Below are positions 35,488 to 36,551 of a stretch of DNA of 36,551 nt, piece after piece. Each line of letters begins with the position of its first letter. Positions within the stretch are counted from its first letter, which is position 1. Position numbers and translations under genes: made by a program. The DNA comes from Oricola nitratireducens (lineage in GTDB: Bacteria > Pseudomonadota > Alphaproteobacteria > Rhizobiales > Rhizobiaceae): positions 1 to 36,551 of the forward strand of contig NZ_JACZCS010000022.1 in the NCBI RefSeq assembly GCF_014904745.1, written 5' to 3'. The notes under the pieces are model-generated. The model had not been told where the DNA came from. It ran no database searches and was given only the letters and a program-made list of their open reading frames with translations.

Positions 35488-35558
35488 ATCGCCCTTGCGG
35501 GGACGGTGGATTAGCTGGCAGGAAGCTGCCACAAACCACAGCACTCAAGGGGAGCCCC

Positions 35559-36203
35559 ATGGCCGCGACGCTGAACGCGCTGATCATCCCGGTGACGGCA
35601 TTCCAGCAGAATTGCACCGTCCTGTACGACGCCGAGACGAAGCACGGCGTCGTGGTCGATCCCGGCGGCGATGTCGCGCATATCCGCGAGGCGCTGGACA
35701 AGAACGGCATCACGGTCGACGCGATCTGGCTGACGCATGGCCATATCGACCATGCGGGCGGCGCGATGGAGCTGAAGGACGCGCTCGGCGTCGAGATCAT
35801 CGGGCCGCACAAGGACGACAAGATGCTGCTCGACAAGCTCGAGGACCAGGCGCGGATGTTCGGCGTCGAGGCGGATGTGCGCAACGTGACGCCGGACCGG
35901 TGGCTGGAGGATGGCGACACGGTTTCGTTTTCGGGGCACGAATTCGAGGTGCTGCATTGCCCGGGCCATGCGCCGGGCCATGTCGTGTTCTACAACCGGG
36001 CGGCGGGCTTCGCCCATGTCGGCGACGTCCTGTTCCGCGGATCGATTGGCCGGACCGATCTTCCGGGCGGCGACCATGCCGCGCTGATCGCGTCGATCAA
36101 GACCAAATTGTTTCCGCTCGGAGACGAGACTGGCTTCATCTGCGGGCACGGGCCGGGCGGACGGTTCGGCGAGGAACGGCGAACCAACCCCTTCCTGACC
36201 TGA
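35559..36203 (+). CDS. MBL-fold metallohydrolase, YcbL-like glyoxalase II family
   Basis: A protein of 214 residues with the metal site THGHIDHAGG (H60, H62, D64 and H65), then CPGHAPGHVVFY and GDVLFRGSIGRTDLPGG, and the last His in FICGHGPGG. The fold and motif order match type II-like glyoxalases (YcbL), which cleave S-lactoylglutathione weakly, and other thioester or persulfide hydrolases. AAGGGGAG stands before the ATG. It follows the ilvE terminator and ends in a bidirectional terminator. Whether it works with the MGS-like protein at 19561 is untested. Confidence 0.92.
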   Translation: MAATLNALIIPVTAFQQNCTVLYDAETKHGVVVDPGGDVAHIREALDKNGITVDAIWLTHGHIDHAGGAMELKDALGVEIIGPHKDDKMLLDKLEDQARMFGVEADVRNVTPDRWLEDGDTVSFSGHEFEVLHCPGHAPGHVVFYNRAAGFAHVGDVLFRGSIGRTDLPGGDHAALIASIKTKLFPLGDETGFICGHGPGGRFGEERRTNPFLT

Positions 36204-36210
36204 AACGGCA

Positions 36211-36243
36211 AAGGCCCGGACGGCGATGCGTCCGGGCCTTTTC
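36211..36243. terminator. bidirectional terminator between MBL gene and BA14K gene
   Basis: A 12-bp stem AAGGCCCGGACG/CGTCCGGGCCTT with a 6-base loop is followed by TTC on plus and, read on minus, by TTTGCCG. It sits between two converging genes. Confidence 0.85.
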
Positions 36244-36260
36244 GGTTCATCGGCGCAAAA

Positions 36261-36551
36261 TCATCTCGGCACGCAGAAATGGTCGCGCCCGTCATAGCCG
36301 CGGAAGGTGCCGGTTTGCCCGTTGAACGAGCGGTAGCGGCGGTCGCACCAGTCGTACCATTCCGGTGTCCAGGGCTCGAGCGTGCTCTCATAGGTGATGA
36401 CGTTCGGGCCCGAACGCGCCGGTGCCGGCGGATAGCGGTCCGGCTCGATCTGGTAGGTGCGCGGCGCGGGAGGGCGGTTCGCCTGCGAGAGAGCGCCGGC
36501 GAGGATCGCCACGCCGGCAAGCCCGATGATCGCCGCCGCGGCGGCGTGGCC
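36261..36551 (-). CDS. BA14K family protein, N-terminus cut off by window edge
   Basis: The frame is open to the right edge, so the true start lies beyond it; the GTG at 36512 is internal. The visible 96 residues begin with a hydrophobic helix (AAAAAIIGLAGVAILAGAL), then a Pro-rich linker (NRPPAPRTYQIEPDRYPPAPARS), and a C-terminal BA14K domain: PEWYDWCDRRYRSFNGQTGTF and YDGRDHFCV, with the typical Cys pair and W-x-x-W-C start. BA14K proteins of Brucella are envelope-linked lectin-like antigens needed for smooth LPS. A role here is by family only. Confidence 0.82.
   Translation of the reverse strand, partial: GHAAAAAIIGLAGVAILAGALSQANRPPAPRTYQIEPDRYPPAPARSGPNVITYESTLEPWTPEWYDWCDRRYRSFNGQTGTFRGYDGRDHFCVPR

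Overview
The window looks like the chromosome of a Hyphomicrobiales (Rhizobiales) alphaproteobacterium. The reasons are high GC with strong third-position GC, separate petA-petB-petC genes, a DUF1285 / CoA pyrophosphatase / CCA-adding enzyme operon, a Pth with a Lys/Ala/Gln-rich tail, a BA14K-family protein, and an intergenic double hairpin of the type scattered through rhizobial genomes. I found 43 protein genes, including two partial genes at the edges and one very small ORF. I saw no rRNA, tRNA, CRISPR array, phage or intact insertion sequence. Most of the window is conserved housekeeping DNA.

Layout. 1-3.6 kb (minus): moxR, DUF58 and DUF4159 genes, an envelope-associated AAA+/VWA cluster. 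3.7-6.3 kb (plus): DUF1285, nudL and cca, each overlapping the next by 4 bp. 6.25-7.45 kb (minus): a DUF1059 gene behind a perfect FNR/FixK-type box, and hemF. 7.6-8.3 kb (plus): a small basic protein and a GNAT enzyme. 8.31-8.63 kb: a 305-bp imperfect palindrome flanked by CTAG, lying exactly between two converging stop codons. 8.6-9.6 kb: a MarR repressor divergent from a four-helix membrane protein, with paired operators between them. 9.6-10.5 kb: trmL, then a 28-codon ORF with a strong Shine-Dalgarno. 10.5-14.2 kb: two overlapping ABC exporter genes. 14.4-17.2 kb: the cytochrome bc1 operon petABC with a clear terminator. 17.3-19.5 kb: apt, a DUF599 protein, a Crp/Fnr regulator and a DUF2892 protein behind a perfect palindrome.

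19.6-23.2 kb (minus): rplY, pth, ychF and a two-domain protein joining a TIM-barrel-like module to a methylglyoxal-synthase domain. 23.5 kb: an SDR on plus. 24.2-29.9 kb (minus): lgt, midA, pgeF, an M24-fold hydrolase lacking most metal ligands, a lipoprotein and prs. 30.0-31.5 kb (plus): ubiK-like, ybjN-like and csaA-like genes, with a hairpin-rich 330-bp gap between the first two. 31.6-34.3 kb (minus): a MarR, OmpR-type regulator and histidine kinase cassette resembling PetP/PetR, divergent from ilvE across a palindromic operator. 35.6-36.2 kb: an MBL-fold hydrolase. Right edge: a partial BA14K gene.

Themes. Respiration and heme recur (hemF, petABC, UbiK, an FNR-type box, the PetP/PetR-like cassette), so the pet operon and a candidate regulator of it lie about 16 kb apart. 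The least explained signals are the CTAG-flanked palindrome, the TIM-barrel/MGS fusion, the structured gap at 30.3-30.6 kb and the 28-codon ORF.
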